Assembly (NCBI RefSeq): GCF_000178835.2
Contig: NC_015275.1
Span: 4,555,001 to 4,619,000 of the forward strand
Direction of reading: 5' to 3'
Origin: Cellulosilyticum lentocellum DSM 5427
GTDB taxonomy: Bacteria; Bacillota; Clostridia; Lachnospirales; Cellulosilyticaceae
Length of the DNA: 64,000 nucleotides
This document shows, piece by piece, positions 27,847-36,675 of this stretch. The notes under the pieces are model-generated. The model saw nothing but the letters and a program-made list of their open reading frames with translations. It ran no database searches and was not told the origin of the DNA. The position numbers were made by a program, and so were the translations under genes. The stretch's first letter is position 1. Each line of letters opens with the position of its first letter.

Positions 27847-28717
27847 GTTTCTTCTTTAGTTCTTCCCACTTCACATCTCGTTCTTCTATAATCCTTGCTA
27901 TGTCCTCTTCATGCAAATGCTTAAATCTACTTTGCTTTTTAAGGTAATCTTCTACACTAGAAAATGCTTTAGGTGATTGATTAAGCTTATACTCACCATT
28001 TTCATATTCTGCCAAATACCATAAACCACATTCAATGGCTTCTCTAGCAATAGCTATGGTGTCGCTGCTTTCTATTCCCCATCCTGTAGGACATGGTGCT
28101 GCTACATGAATATAAGAAGTTCCTTGTACTTTGCTGGCTTTTTCCACCTTTTTAATATAATCTGGGATGTTACCCATGCTAGCTGTAGCAGCATATTTAA
28201 TGCGGTGAGCTGCTACAATATCAAACATATCTTTTTTTATATTTTTACTTCCATGAATATGATTTCCTGCTGGTGTAGTTGTGGTTTTAGCCCCATAAGG
28301 TGTAAGAGAACTTTGTTGAACCCCTGTATTCATGTACGCTTCATTGTCATAGCAAATATAAATGATTTTATCATCCCTATCTATGGCTCCTGATAGTGCT
28401 TGAAGGCCTATATCAGCTGTTCCTCCATCACCTGCAAAGCCTACTACATTGACATCTTTAAGCCCCTTAGCCTTGGCTGCTACTGAAATGCCTGATAACA
28501 TGGCCGCAGTACTGGCAAAAGGAGAAATGAGGGCATTTACACCAAAGCAAAGCTGTGGATACACAAAGCCTACTGCTGACATACAGCCTGCCGGCAATAC
28601 TACAAAGGTATTAGCTCCTAGAACTTTAAGAGCTAGTCTTACTGCTAAAGACCCACCACAACCACCGCAGCCTTTATGTCCATAAAAGTATTCTTCTTGG
28701 TCTAGTTTAATTGCCAT
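27839..28717 (-). CDS. 2-oxoacid:ferredoxin oxidoreductase beta subunit (PorB-like)
   Basis: 292 aa from ATG 28717 (TTGGAGGGG upstream). This subunit binds thiamine diphosphate: GHKGCGGCGGSLAVRLAL carries Fe-S cysteines, GFAGDGGTADIGLQALSGAI is the TPP motif (GDG...), and YDNEAYMNTGVQQS and AAPCPTGWGIESS complete the family pattern. With the alpha, delta and gamma genes it forms a four-subunit enzyme that oxidatively decarboxylates a 2-oxoacid to an acyl-CoA and reduces ferredoxin. Its position at the end of a methionine-uptake operon suggests 2-oxobutyrate or 4-methylthio-2-oxobutyrate as substrate rather than pyruvate (inference). Confidence 0.9.
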   Translation of the reverse strand: MAIKLDQEEYFYGHKGCGGCGGSLAVRLALKVLGANTFVVLPAGCMSAVGFVYPQLCFGVNALISPFASTAAMLSGISVAAKAKGLKDVNVVGFAGDGGTADIGLQALSGAIDRDDKIIYICYDNEAYMNTGVQQSSLTPYGAKTTTTPAGNHIHGSKNIKKDMFDIVAAHRIKYAATASMGNIPDYIKKVEKASKVQGTSYIHVAAPCPTGWGIESSDTIAIAREAIECGLWYLAEYENGEYKLNQSPKAFSSVEDYLKKQSRFKHLHEEDIARIIEERDVKWEELKKKLL

Positions 28718-28718
28718 A

Positions 28719-30047
28719 TTATTTCCCCTCCAATCCAACAAAAATCACTTGGTTTTCATCTGAACTTAGCCTCTTCGTCTCGAAATTAGCCAGTCTATCA
28801 GCTTCACTATCTTCTACTAGACTCACACTTGCACTACGATAAGTTCCTGTGGTATCTGCATGCTCCGCAATAATCTGAGCTGTTTTTTTATGTTCCAAAA
28901 GTTTAGCATAAAGCTGGGCATAAATATCTCTTATTTCAGCTTCTTTAATATCCTTTCCTCCAAGGCCGGCAATATAGTTATAAAGCTTTGCCTTTCTTTC
29001 ATGCAGCGCTGCTACTACATTAGTAAATACGGTTCCTTGATAGCCAAAGGATATGTCTTTTTCTAATACAGCAATAGCTTTAGCAGAAGCTGTATATTTA
29101 ACAATTTCTTCTTCTGGGAAAGGCCTCATATATCTTATTTTAAGAACCCCTACCTTCTGTCCTTTTTCACGTAGTTCATCTACCACATCTCTAACAAGCC
29201 CTGTCACACTACCTAATGTGATAACAATAACCTCAGCATCTTGGCACTTATAGTCTTCTACTAATCCGCAATAAGACCTTCCTGTGATTTTGCTATACTG
29301 ATCATCTATATTTTTTATAATGTTTTTTGCCTTCAGCATTGCTTCATGTTGTTGGTATTTGAATGCCATATTATGCGCTGGAGAGGAAGTAAAAAATAGA
29401 TTTTTAGGTGCCTTTAAGTCCATTTGTCCTTCTAGCTTAAAAACTGGTAAAAATGCCTTAACTTGCTTCTCACTTGGTACTTCTACTTTTTCATAGGTAT
29501 GGGTAAGGATAAAGCCATCTAAGTTAACCATAACAGGTGTAAGAACCTCTGGATGCTCTGCTAAGGCATAAGCTTGCAGTATCATATCTAGGCTCTCTTG
29601 AGCATTTTCCACATAAACTTGAATCCATCCACTATCAAGTAAAGATAAAGAATCTCTTTGATCCCCAAATATACTCCATGGCAAAGCCACGCTTCTATTG
29701 GCATTCATCATTACTAAAGGTACTCTTCCACCACTGGCATAATGTAAAACTTCAGCCATATATAATAAGCCTTGAGATGAGGTTGCTGTAAACGTCCTTA
29801 CACCCATCACACTAGCTCCCATAACAGCAGCAAGGGCAGAGTGTTCAGATTCAACATACATATATTCCGCTTCTAGTTCACCTGTTTCTACCATTTCGGC
29901 AAGACGTTCTACTACAATGGTCTGAGGCGTAATGGGATAAGCTGCTATGACATCTGGCTTTGCTAGTTTTACGCCAATAGCCACTGCTTCATCCCCTGAT
30001 ATAAATTGATCTTGTGTTCCTTTTTCTTTTATGTTAGTTTCTATCAT
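28719..30047 (-). CDS. 2-oxoacid:ferredoxin oxidoreductase alpha subunit (PorA-like)
   Basis: 442 aa. SGDEAVAIGVKLAKPDVIAAYPITPQTIVVERLAEMV opens the pyrimidine-binding domain; EYMYVESEHSALAAVMGASVMGVRTFTATSSQGLLYM and LVMMNANRSVALPWSIFGDQRDSL follow, as in PorA/VorA. A C-terminal transketolase-like domain (GSVTGLVRDVVDELREKGQKVGVLKIRYMRPFPEEEI) is present. It overlaps the delta gene by 14 bp and is separated from beta by 1 nt, which indicates translational coupling. Confidence 0.92.
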   Translation of the reverse strand: MIETNIKEKGTQDQFISGDEAVAIGVKLAKPDVIAAYPITPQTIVVERLAEMVETGELEAEYMYVESEHSALAAVMGASVMGVRTFTATSSQGLLYMAEVLHYASGGRVPLVMMNANRSVALPWSIFGDQRDSLSLLDSGWIQVYVENAQESLDMILQAYALAEHPEVLTPVMVNLDGFILTHTYEKVEVPSEKQVKAFLPVFKLEGQMDLKAPKNLFFTSSPAHNMAFKYQQHEAMLKAKNIIKNIDDQYSKITGRSYCGLVEDYKCQDAEVIVITLGSVTGLVRDVVDELREKGQKVGVLKIRYMRPFPEEEIVKYTASAKAIAVLEKDISFGYQGTVFTNVVAALHERKAKLYNYIAGLGGKDIKEAEIRDIYAQLYAKLLEHKKTAQIIAEHADTTGTYRSASVSLVEDSEADRLANFETKRLSSDENQVIFVGLEGK

Positions 30048-30351
30048 CTTCTACTCCCCCTTCCTCCTCCATGATAATGCACTGTTTCTTACATTCTTTT
30101 TGGCAGATACCACAGCCTTTGCAAAAACGATAATCGATTTGTATTTTGTTATCATTTTCATAAATAACACCTTCAGGACAAACCATATAACACCAATTAC
30201 AATGGATGCACTTATCATGTTCAATGACTGGATGCTGACTTCTCCACCCTTCCATAGTCTCAGTGAGTAGCATAGCTGACCCATAAGTACCACAAGGCAA
30301 ACCTTGTAAGCCTTTTATCTGAAAATCTTTGTTTACTATTGGTCTAGCCAT
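30034..30351 (-). CDS. 2-oxoacid:ferredoxin oxidoreductase delta (ferredoxin-like) subunit
   Basis: 105 aa with two 4Fe-4S motifs, CIHCNWCYMVCP near residue 48 and CKGCGICQKECKK near residue 77. It passes electrons from the TPP site to external ferredoxin. It begins directly after the gamma gene (no gap) and overlaps alpha by 14 bp. Confidence 0.93.
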   Translation of the reverse strand: MARPIVNKDFQIKGLQGLPCGTYGSAMLLTETMEGWRSQHPVIEHDKCIHCNWCYMVCPEGVIYENDNKIQIDYRFCKGCGICQKECKKQCIIMEEEGGVEDDRN

Positions 30352-30921
30352 CTATTTCACCTCCTTACAAGTCGTTTCCAAGCTTTTATTTTCTGTAGTT
30401 TTGCTTATTTCTTTAATTACTTCAATTAATTTTTTATTTTTTATAGCTAGTTTTGGTGGTAAATCATATTGTATAGCTCTCTCTAAACTCTCCATGCTCA
30501 CTAGATTGCTTTGGATAGCTAAAGCCGCTAACATGGCTGTATTCACTATTGGTTTTCCTAGGTACTCGTTTGCTAACCTTGTAGCTTCAAAAGGAATAAT
30601 ACGAGGATCTACATACTTTTCAGGATGGCTGGTATTTAAAATAAGCTTTCCATTTTCTTTTAATCTGCTTAAAAGCCCCTCATTATACAGGCTTTCATTT
30701 AATATAACAAAGTAATCACCTTTACTACTTTGGCTTCTATCTCTAATGGGTTCACTACTTATTTTTGTATAAGCAAAAACAGGTGCTCCTCTTCGTTCTG
30801 GTCCAAAGCTAGGAAAACTCAAGGCATACTCATTCTCATATAAGCTCGCTGCAATACCTAGTATTCTAGAGGAGGTAAAGGCACCCTCTCCTCCTCTTCC
30901 TAAAAAAATAACATCTATCAC
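30352..30921 (-). CDS. 2-oxoacid:ferredoxin oxidoreductase gamma subunit
   Basis: 189 aa: VIFLGRGGEGAFTSSRILGIAASL, then FPSFGPERRGAPVFAYTKIS and NTAMLAALAIQSNLVSMESLERAI, all standard for the gamma/KorC domain that binds CoA. The C-terminus is charged and ends next to the delta start. It follows the PaaK-like gene by 112 nt, the largest gap in the operon, without a visible terminator in it. Confidence 0.9.
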   Translation of the reverse strand: MIDVIFLGRGGEGAFTSSRILGIAASLYENEYALSFPSFGPERRGAPVFAYTKISSEPIRDRSQSSKGDYFVILNESLYNEGLLSRLKENGKLILNTSHPEKYVDPRIIPFEATRLANEYLGKPIVNTAMLAALAIQSNLVSMESLERAIQYDLPPKLAIKNKKLIEVIKEISKTTENKSLETTCKEVK

Positions 30922-31033
30922 TGCACTCCCGCTCCTTTATCTCTATTTCATCTTTGATGACTACCTAATCTTTGTTATCTAGATATCTATAGGACCTTAT
31001 TCTTGACCTTACTTCTTATCATTTTATAGTCCA

Positions 31034-32350
31034 TTATGCTTTTTGTCTTAAATCTTGTAGTCTCTTAGCTTTATGCGTAGCCCTTGGTAAGGTACCCTCC
31101 TCTAAGATAATGATTTCTTTAGGCTTTACACCTAATTGCATCTTAATTTCATAAGCTACTTTTTCTTTTAGCTCTTTGGTATCTGTTTCATCATTTAATC
31201 GTTTTTCCACCTCTACAGTGAATTTAGTAATATGCTGTTCTTCAATCACATTGACTCTATATTCTCCTGTGAGGCTCTCAAACTTTCTAGTAACATGTTC
31301 GATATCGCTAGGGAAAACATTTACTCCCCCTGCAATAAACATATCATCAATTCGTCCTACCATTTTAATACGCTTAAGTGTTCTACCACAGCTGCATTTT
31401 TCGTCTGTATAAGTTACAATGTCCCCTGTTCTAAAGCGAATCATTGGGCGTACTTCTTTTCTTAGGGTTGTTAAAAGCATTTCTCCTCTTTCACCCTCTT
31501 TAACTGGTAAACCTGTTTTCTCATCTACTACCTCTACTAAAATATGATCCTCTGCCATATGCAAGCCATCATGAGCTTCACATGCTGCTGCACATGCTCC
31601 AAATATATCTGAGATACCATAGAAATCAAAGACTTCTGCATCCCAAAGGTCCTCTATGGCTTCTCTTGTAGCTGGTATAGAACCTCCTGGTTCTCCTGCT
31701 ACAATGATTTTATTAATCGCTAAATCAGTGGCTGGATTTATGCCCTTTTGCTTAGCGGTTTCTCCTAAGTACCATGCATAAGATGGTGTAGTCCAAATCA
31801 CAGTTGGCTGATACTGCTGAATAATAAATAATAATCGATCAGCTGGGAGTGTTCCCGCCCATATACATAAGGCTCCTAGATTCTGAGCACCAATTACATC
31901 AGGGCCTCCTACAAAAAGTGAGAAATTAAGAGCATGAATGTACCTGTCAGTTGGTCTCATACCAGCTTGCCAAAACAATCTACTTTCTACATCTTGAAAT
32001 TCATCAAAGTCTCTTTTGCTAAAAGGACTAGCTGTAGGTACCCCAGTGGAACCACTAGAAGAAGAAATAAATACCACGGCTTCTTCTCCCTTTACGCATA
32101 AATCTCCTATAATAGGTGCCACATCCTGCCTTTCTCTTACATCATGTTTAGTTAAAATAGGAAATTTAATTAAATCCTCTAAGCTTTGAAGGTCTTCCGG
32201 CTTTACATTTGCTTTATCAAAGCTCTGTTTATAGTAGGGTGACTTTGTATAGGATTCTGTAAGCTGCTCCTTTAATTGCTTTAGCTGATACACTTCTAAT
32301 GCTTCCCTTGAAATAGTTTCTATCTCTTCATTCCAATATGCTCTGCTCAT
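31034..32350 (-). CDS. phenylacetate-CoA ligase (PaaK)-type acyl-CoA synthetase
   Basis: 438 aa from ATG 32350 (TTGGAGGGG upstream). AMP-binding motif FISSSSGSTGVPTASPFSKRD near residue 90, then IIVAGEPGGSIPATREAIEDLWDAEVFDFYG, MIRFRTGDIVTYTDEKCSCGRTLKRIKMVGR and a C-terminal AMP-dependent lid domain. PaaK-type ligases often sit beside 2-oxoacid:ferredoxin oxidoreductases, working in reverse to recover ATP from the acyl-CoA product or activating the acid. The substrate is probably the acid derived from methionine, not phenylacetate (inference from context). Confidence 0.87.
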   Translation of the reverse strand: MSRAYWNEEIETISREALEVYQLKQLKEQLTESYTKSPYYKQSFDKANVKPEDLQSLEDLIKFPILTKHDVRERQDVAPIIGDLCVKGEEAVVFISSSSGSTGVPTASPFSKRDFDEFQDVESRLFWQAGMRPTDRYIHALNFSLFVGGPDVIGAQNLGALCIWAGTLPADRLLFIIQQYQPTVIWTTPSYAWYLGETAKQKGINPATDLAINKIIVAGEPGGSIPATREAIEDLWDAEVFDFYGISDIFGACAAACEAHDGLHMAEDHILVEVVDEKTGLPVKEGERGEMLLTTLRKEVRPMIRFRTGDIVTYTDEKCSCGRTLKRIKMVGRIDDMFIAGGVNVFPSDIEHVTRKFESLTGEYRVNVIEEQHITKFTVEVEKRLNDETDTKELKEKVAYEIKMQLGVKPKEIIILEEGTLPRATHKAKRLQDLRQKA

Positions 32351-32387
32351 AATAAACCCCTCCAATTTTTATAGTTGGTGCTTTCTC

Positions 32388-33602
32388 TTATCTCTTAATA
32401 ATCTCAGAACCATTTAACCCTGCTTTTTCAAAAGCCTGTTCTAAATCTCCAATGATGTCTTCTATATCTTCAATACCCACGCTTAGTCTATAGAACCCAT
32501 TATGAAAAGCTTCTGGATACAAATACTGTCTCTCATCCTCTTCTCCTAGAAATACGATTAAGCTCTCATCATGACCTAATGAAACTGCTGAGGTAATCAC
32601 CTTTAAATAGCTGGTTACTTTATTGTAAGTATCATGATCTGCTTTAAGTCCAAAGGATAATACGCCTCCAAAGCCATTTATCATTTGCTTCTTAGCAATC
32701 TCATGACCCTTGTGACTTTTTAAGCCTGGATAAGCCACAAAACTTACAAAGGGTAGGCTTTCTAAATACCTAGCTACCTTTAATGCATTTTCATTATGTT
32801 GTTTCATACGAAGTGGTAAGGTTACTGCCCCTCTCATAATAAGCCATGCATTAAATGGACTAATGGTCCCCCCTAGATTAATCATGGATTGGGCTTTGAT
32901 TTGCTCTATAAGCTTTGTAGACCCAATTACGGCGCCGCCCATAGCATCGCCATGACCATTAATATACTTCGTTAAACTTTCAATCACTAAGTCTGCTCCT
33001 AACTCTATAGGTCTCTGATTGTACGGGGATGCAAAAGTATTATCTACTGATAGGTATGCTCCATGCTCATGTGCAATATTGGCAAGCTCCTTAATATCGC
33101 TTACTTTTAGTGTTGGGTTTCCTGGTGTTTCAATATGAATCAATTTTGTATTAGGCTTAATGGCGGCTTTTACTGCTTCTAAATCACTAGTATCTACAAG
33201 GGTTGTTTCCACTCCATATTTAGTGTTTAGTAATTCATTTAACAATCTATAAACTGCAATATAGGTCACATCAGCAAAAATCACATGGTCTCCTGAGTTA
33301 AGGAGTGCAAAGAAAGTCCCTGATAATGCTGCAACGCCTGAAGCTAACACAACGCAATCTTCTCCACCTTCAAGTACCGCCAACTTCTCTTGTAGGTACT
33401 GCTGATTGGCACCTCCATTTCTGGTATAAAGTGCTTTCCCAGCTGAGCTCCAATTAAGGTCAGTTGGATCGTAAGGTAATTCATAGCTATTAGCCATAGT
33501 AATAGGTCTTTTAATAGCTCCTGTATCTTGATCTACATCATTTCCCGCATGAACGGCTCTTGTTTGAATTCCAAATTCATTTCCATATTTTCTTTCTGGC
33601 AT
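32388..33602 (-). CDS. methionine gamma-lyase-like PLP enzyme (Cys/Met metabolism family)
   Basis: 404 aa from ATG 33602 (AGGAGGGGG upstream). FGIQTRAVHAGNDVDQDTG, VLASGVAALSGTFFALLNSGDHVIF, HIETPGNPTLKVSDI and the PLP lysine in IESLTKYINGHGDAMGGAVI near residue 207. In methionine gamma-lyases the active site has Tyr-Gly-Cys; here the matching segment is DVTYIAVYRLL, so Tyr is kept but the Cys is Ala. The enzyme may therefore prefer another thioether or cystathionine. Operon context with methionine transport and 2-oxoacid oxidation favours an alpha,gamma-eliminating role giving 2-oxobutyrate (inference). Confidence 0.8.
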   Translation of the reverse strand: MPERKYGNEFGIQTRAVHAGNDVDQDTGAIKRPITMANSYELPYDPTDLNWSSAGKALYTRNGGANQQYLQEKLAVLEGGEDCVVLASGVAALSGTFFALLNSGDHVIFADVTYIAVYRLLNELLNTKYGVETTLVDTSDLEAVKAAIKPNTKLIHIETPGNPTLKVSDIKELANIAHEHGAYLSVDNTFASPYNQRPIELGADLVIESLTKYINGHGDAMGGAVIGSTKLIEQIKAQSMINLGGTISPFNAWLIMRGAVTLPLRMKQHNENALKVARYLESLPFVSFVAYPGLKSHKGHEIAKKQMINGFGGVLSFGLKADHDTYNKVTSYLKVITSAVSLGHDESLIVFLGEEDERQYLYPEAFHNGFYRLSVGIEDIEDIIGDLEQAFEKAGLNGSEIIKR

Positions 33603-33651
33603 ATCTCTTCCCCCTCCTATGTTAAACATTCATAAACGTATTTTATGATTG

Positions 33652-35016
33652 TTAGTATGCTTTATTAGGATTTAATATTTGATTTACATCAAATGCTTTT
33701 TTAAGATTTCTCATTAAGGTGATTTGTACTTCATTAGCATAATCTAAGTAGTACTTTAACTTAGTTAACCCTATGCCATGCTCTCCCGAAGGAAGTCCTC
33801 CTAATTCAGCTGCTTTTTGGTACAGGTCCTCAAGCACTAGCTGTAGTTTTTCTTGCCACTCCTCTTCCTTAAGTGTCCCTTTAATAATACATAGATGTAC
33901 GTTACCGTCTCCTGCATGACCAAAGCTTTGAATAGCTACTTGATGGCGGTTTGAAATTGCTTTTGTATATTTTACAAACTCAGCACTTTTATTAATGGGT
34001 ACCACGATATCAATGGGCTCTTGTACAGAGACACTTTCTACAGCTTTTACAATGGCACCTCGGATTTGCCAAGTTATCTCAAAACTCTCTTCATCCTCTA
34101 ATACCAAGAAATCTAGAGCATTATGCTGATAGCATAGCTCTCTTACCTTTTCATAGTTATCCCTTACATGACTTGCAGTATCTCCATCAAAGGTAAAAAT
34201 CAAATACGCATTGCCTTTATGAGTAGGAAACTCAATCTTTAAATACTGCTCTGATAAACTAATGGCTTCTTTTTGGACAAATTCAATAGCTGCTACATCT
34301 ACACCTGAAGCTTTGATATCTAGTACTGTATCTATTCCTTCTTCTAAAGTTTGAAAGGGCACAAGTACACTTCTTGCTATTTGTGGTTTAGGAATAAGCC
34401 TGAGCTTTGCCTCTGTAATAATACCCAGAGTTCCTTCTGAACCTATAAGTAAATCTTTAAGGTCTAGCCCTGTACTGTCTTTTATATTTTTGCTTCCCAG
34501 CTCTACAATGCTACCATTGGCTAAGACAACCTCTATGCTTCTGACATAGTCTCTTGTGACACCATATTTGACAGCTCTCATACCACCTGCGTTGGTGCTG
34601 ATATTACCACCTATGGTAGAAGCTTTCTCTCCTGGATCTGGTGGATAAAATAATCCATTACTTTCTGCAAAGGCTTGAACCTCTTCAAGTAAGACACCTG
34701 CCTGAACTGTTAATGTCATAGTCTCCTTATCTAAATGCTGTATACGATTAAGTTTGGTCAGATCAATGACAATACTGTCCTCTGTGGGAACTGTCCCTCC
34801 TGTAAGACCTGTCCCTGCCCCTCTTGGCACTACTGGAATATGATGTAGGTTAGCAAAGTCTAAGACTTTGCTAACCTCATCTGTAGAAGCTACAATGACT
34901 ACTGCTGCTGGTTTTACTTTAATATGGCCAAGATGGTCTGAATAATATTTTTCATCTATGCCTGCTGTAATGACTCTATTTTCATCTTCAATTAATGCTT
35001 TTAGTTGCTCGAACAT
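33652..35016 (-). CDS. FAD-linked 2-hydroxyacid dehydrogenase (GlcD/LldD-like)
   Basis: 454 aa. The FAD-binding type 4 domain is at about 35-215 (VVPRGAGTGLTGGTVP, PPDPGEKASTIGGNISTNAGGMRAVKYGVTRDYV, LLIGSEGTLGIITEA). The C-terminal FAD oxidase domain follows with QSFGHAGDGNVHLCII and GGLPSGEHGIGLTKLKYY, whose His residues are typical of the glycolate/D-lactate dehydrogenase family. It oxidises a D-2-hydroxyacid to the 2-oxoacid. In this operon 2-hydroxy-4-methylthiobutyrate or 2-hydroxybutyrate are attractive substrates (inference). Confidence 0.88.
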   Translation of the reverse strand: MFEQLKALIEDENRVITAGIDEKYYSDHLGHIKVKPAAVVIVASTDEVSKVLDFANLHHIPVVPRGAGTGLTGGTVPTEDSIVIDLTKLNRIQHLDKETMTLTVQAGVLLEEVQAFAESNGLFYPPDPGEKASTIGGNISTNAGGMRAVKYGVTRDYVRSIEVVLANGSIVELGSKNIKDSTGLDLKDLLIGSEGTLGIITEAKLRLIPKPQIARSVLVPFQTLEEGIDTVLDIKASGVDVAAIEFVQKEAISLSEQYLKIEFPTHKGNAYLIFTFDGDTASHVRDNYEKVRELCYQHNALDFLVLEDEESFEITWQIRGAIVKAVESVSVQEPIDIVVPINKSAEFVKYTKAISNRHQVAIQSFGHAGDGNVHLCIIKGTLKEEEWQEKLQLVLEDLYQKAAELGGLPSGEHGIGLTKLKYYLDYANEVQITLMRNLKKAFDVNQILNPNKAY

Positions 35017-35073
35017 TTTTATTCACCCCTCGTTTACCATACTTATAAACACTCTAGTTGAAGCTTTGTTGGT

Positions 35074-35964
35074 TTATTTCCCCCATTTTGTGGTATACCA
35101 CTCTGGTTTTTGGAAACCACTAAATTGATATTCACTACTTTCGATTACTTTATTAAAGGCTTCAGATTCAACAATCTCTAAAATGTCTTTAGCAAACTTA
35201 CTATCTACCTCACTTGTTCTTACTGCGATGATGTTCTTCATATCTTCTACTAAAACTTCTTTGTAGATTGCAGTATTTAAATCAATGCCTGCGGATAAAG
35301 CATAGTTACCTGGAATAGCCGCTAAGTCTGCGCTATCAAGTGTTCTTGGAAGCTGCGCTGCTTCTACTGGTGTAATCTTTAGGTTAAGTGGATTTTCTAG
35401 TACATTTTTTTCACTAAATTGAGCTACTTCTACTGCTTCATCAATCTTTAATAAACCTGCTTTTTGTGCTTCTAATAAAGCACGTCTTAAATTTGTTACA
35501 TCATTAGGAACTGTAAAGGTATCACCCTCTGCTACTTCACTAACATCTTTATACTTGTTAGAGTAAAATCCAAGCCCTGCTGTTGGAATATTAATGAGCT
35601 TTGTAAGCTCTAATTGATGCTCTTTCTTGAAGTTCTCAAAGTACACATTATGTTGAAATACATTAACATCTACTTCACCTTTTCCTAATGCTAAATTAGG
35701 CTGTACATAATCACTAAACTCAATAATTTCTACTTTATAGCCCTTCTCTTCAAGTGATGGTTTAATCGCATATTTCACCATGTCTCCATAAGGTCCTGGG
35801 CAGGTTCCAAACTTAATAGTTGTTTTTTCTACTTGTGTGCTTTGGCTTGTATCACTACTTGCACCAGCTGTACTTGTAGCTCCTTGTGACCCACTTCCAC
35901 AGCCTACTAATGTTCCAAGTCCTAAAATGATTGCACCTATTCCATAAACTAATCTTCTTTTCAT
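35074..35964 (-). CDS. metQ: methionine ABC transporter substrate-binding lipoprotein
   Basis: 296 aa from ATG 35964 (GGGGAGTG upstream; a GTG at 35973 is too close to it). Lipobox LVGC near residue 22. NlpA/MetQ motifs: IKFGTCPGPYGDMVKYAIKPSLEEKGY, FSDYVQPNLALGKGEVDVNVFQH, NVTNLRRALLEAQKAGL-like VPNDVTNLRRALL, and LPRTLDSADLAAIPGNYA. It binds methionine (D or L) outside the membrane and delivers it to MetIN, the two genes just upstream. Confidence 0.93.
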   Translation of the reverse strand: MKRRLVYGIGAIILGLGTLVGCGSGSQGATSTAGASSDTSQSTQVEKTTIKFGTCPGPYGDMVKYAIKPSLEEKGYKVEIIEFSDYVQPNLALGKGEVDVNVFQHNVYFENFKKEHQLELTKLINIPTAGLGFYSNKYKDVSEVAEGDTFTVPNDVTNLRRALLEAQKAGLLKIDEAVEVAQFSEKNVLENPLNLKITPVEAAQLPRTLDSADLAAIPGNYALSAGIDLNTAIYKEVLVEDMKNIIAVRTSEVDSKFAKDILEIVESEAFNKVIESSEYQFSGFQKPEWYTTKWGK

Positions 35965-36018
35965 ATATTTCACTCCCCATATTTTTATTTTTAAATTTTT
36001 ATAGCTTCTTAAACCAAC

Positions 36019-36675
36019 TTACTTTTTAGTTAAATTAACGGCTATCCTTTCTCCCACCATTTGAATAAGCTGTACTACTACCACTAATAAAATAACGGTA
36101 ATAATGAGTATGTCTGTTTGATAACGTTGATATCCATAGCGAATAGCTAAGTCACCTATTCCGCCACCACCAACAGTTCCTGCCATAGAGGAATAACCGA
36201 TGATACTAATTAATGTCACAGTAATGGCTCTTACAATGCCAGGTAAGGCTTCTACTAATAGCACGTCAAAAATAATATATTTAACACTAGCTCCCATAGC
36301 CAGTGAAGCTTCTATGACACCTTTATCTATTTCAGAAAAAGCACCTTCTACAAGTCTTGCTAAAAAAGCTACTGCTGCTACTGTAAGTGGTACGGTTACT
36401 GCCTTTGCTCCTATAGTGGTGTGTAATAAAAAATCTGTAAAAGGATAAAGTAGGACCAGCAAAATAATAAATGGAATGGAACGAATAATATTAATCACAA
36501 AACCAGAGATTGCATTAACCACTTTATTTTTGTGTAACAATGGTGAAGCTGTGATATAAAGTAATAAACCAAGAACCGTCCCCAAAATGACTGCAATAAT
36601 CATAGAGATGCCTACCATGTAAACAGTTTCTGTTGTTGCCTGCCATAGGGCTTCTATTAATTCACCTGTCTTCAT
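36019..36675 (-). CDS. metI: methionine ABC transporter permease
   Basis: 218 aa with five membrane helices and MetI signatures: ETVYMVGISMIIAVILGTVLGLLL, SIPFIILLVLLYPFTDFLL, GVIEASLAMGASVKYIIFDVLLVEALPGIV (EAA loop near 140) and SSMAGTVGGGGIGDLAIRYGYQRYQ. Its ATG overlaps the metN stop by 4 bp (ATGA), so translation is coupled. Confidence 0.94.
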   Translation of the reverse strand: MKTGELIEALWQATTETVYMVGISMIIAVILGTVLGLLLYITASPLLHKNKVVNAISGFVINIIRSIPFIILLVLLYPFTDFLLHTTIGAKAVTVPLTVAAVAFLARLVEGAFSEIDKGVIEASLAMGASVKYIIFDVLLVEALPGIVRAITVTLISIIGYSSMAGTVGGGGIGDLAIRYGYQRYQTDILIITVILLVVVVQLIQMVGERIAVNLTKK

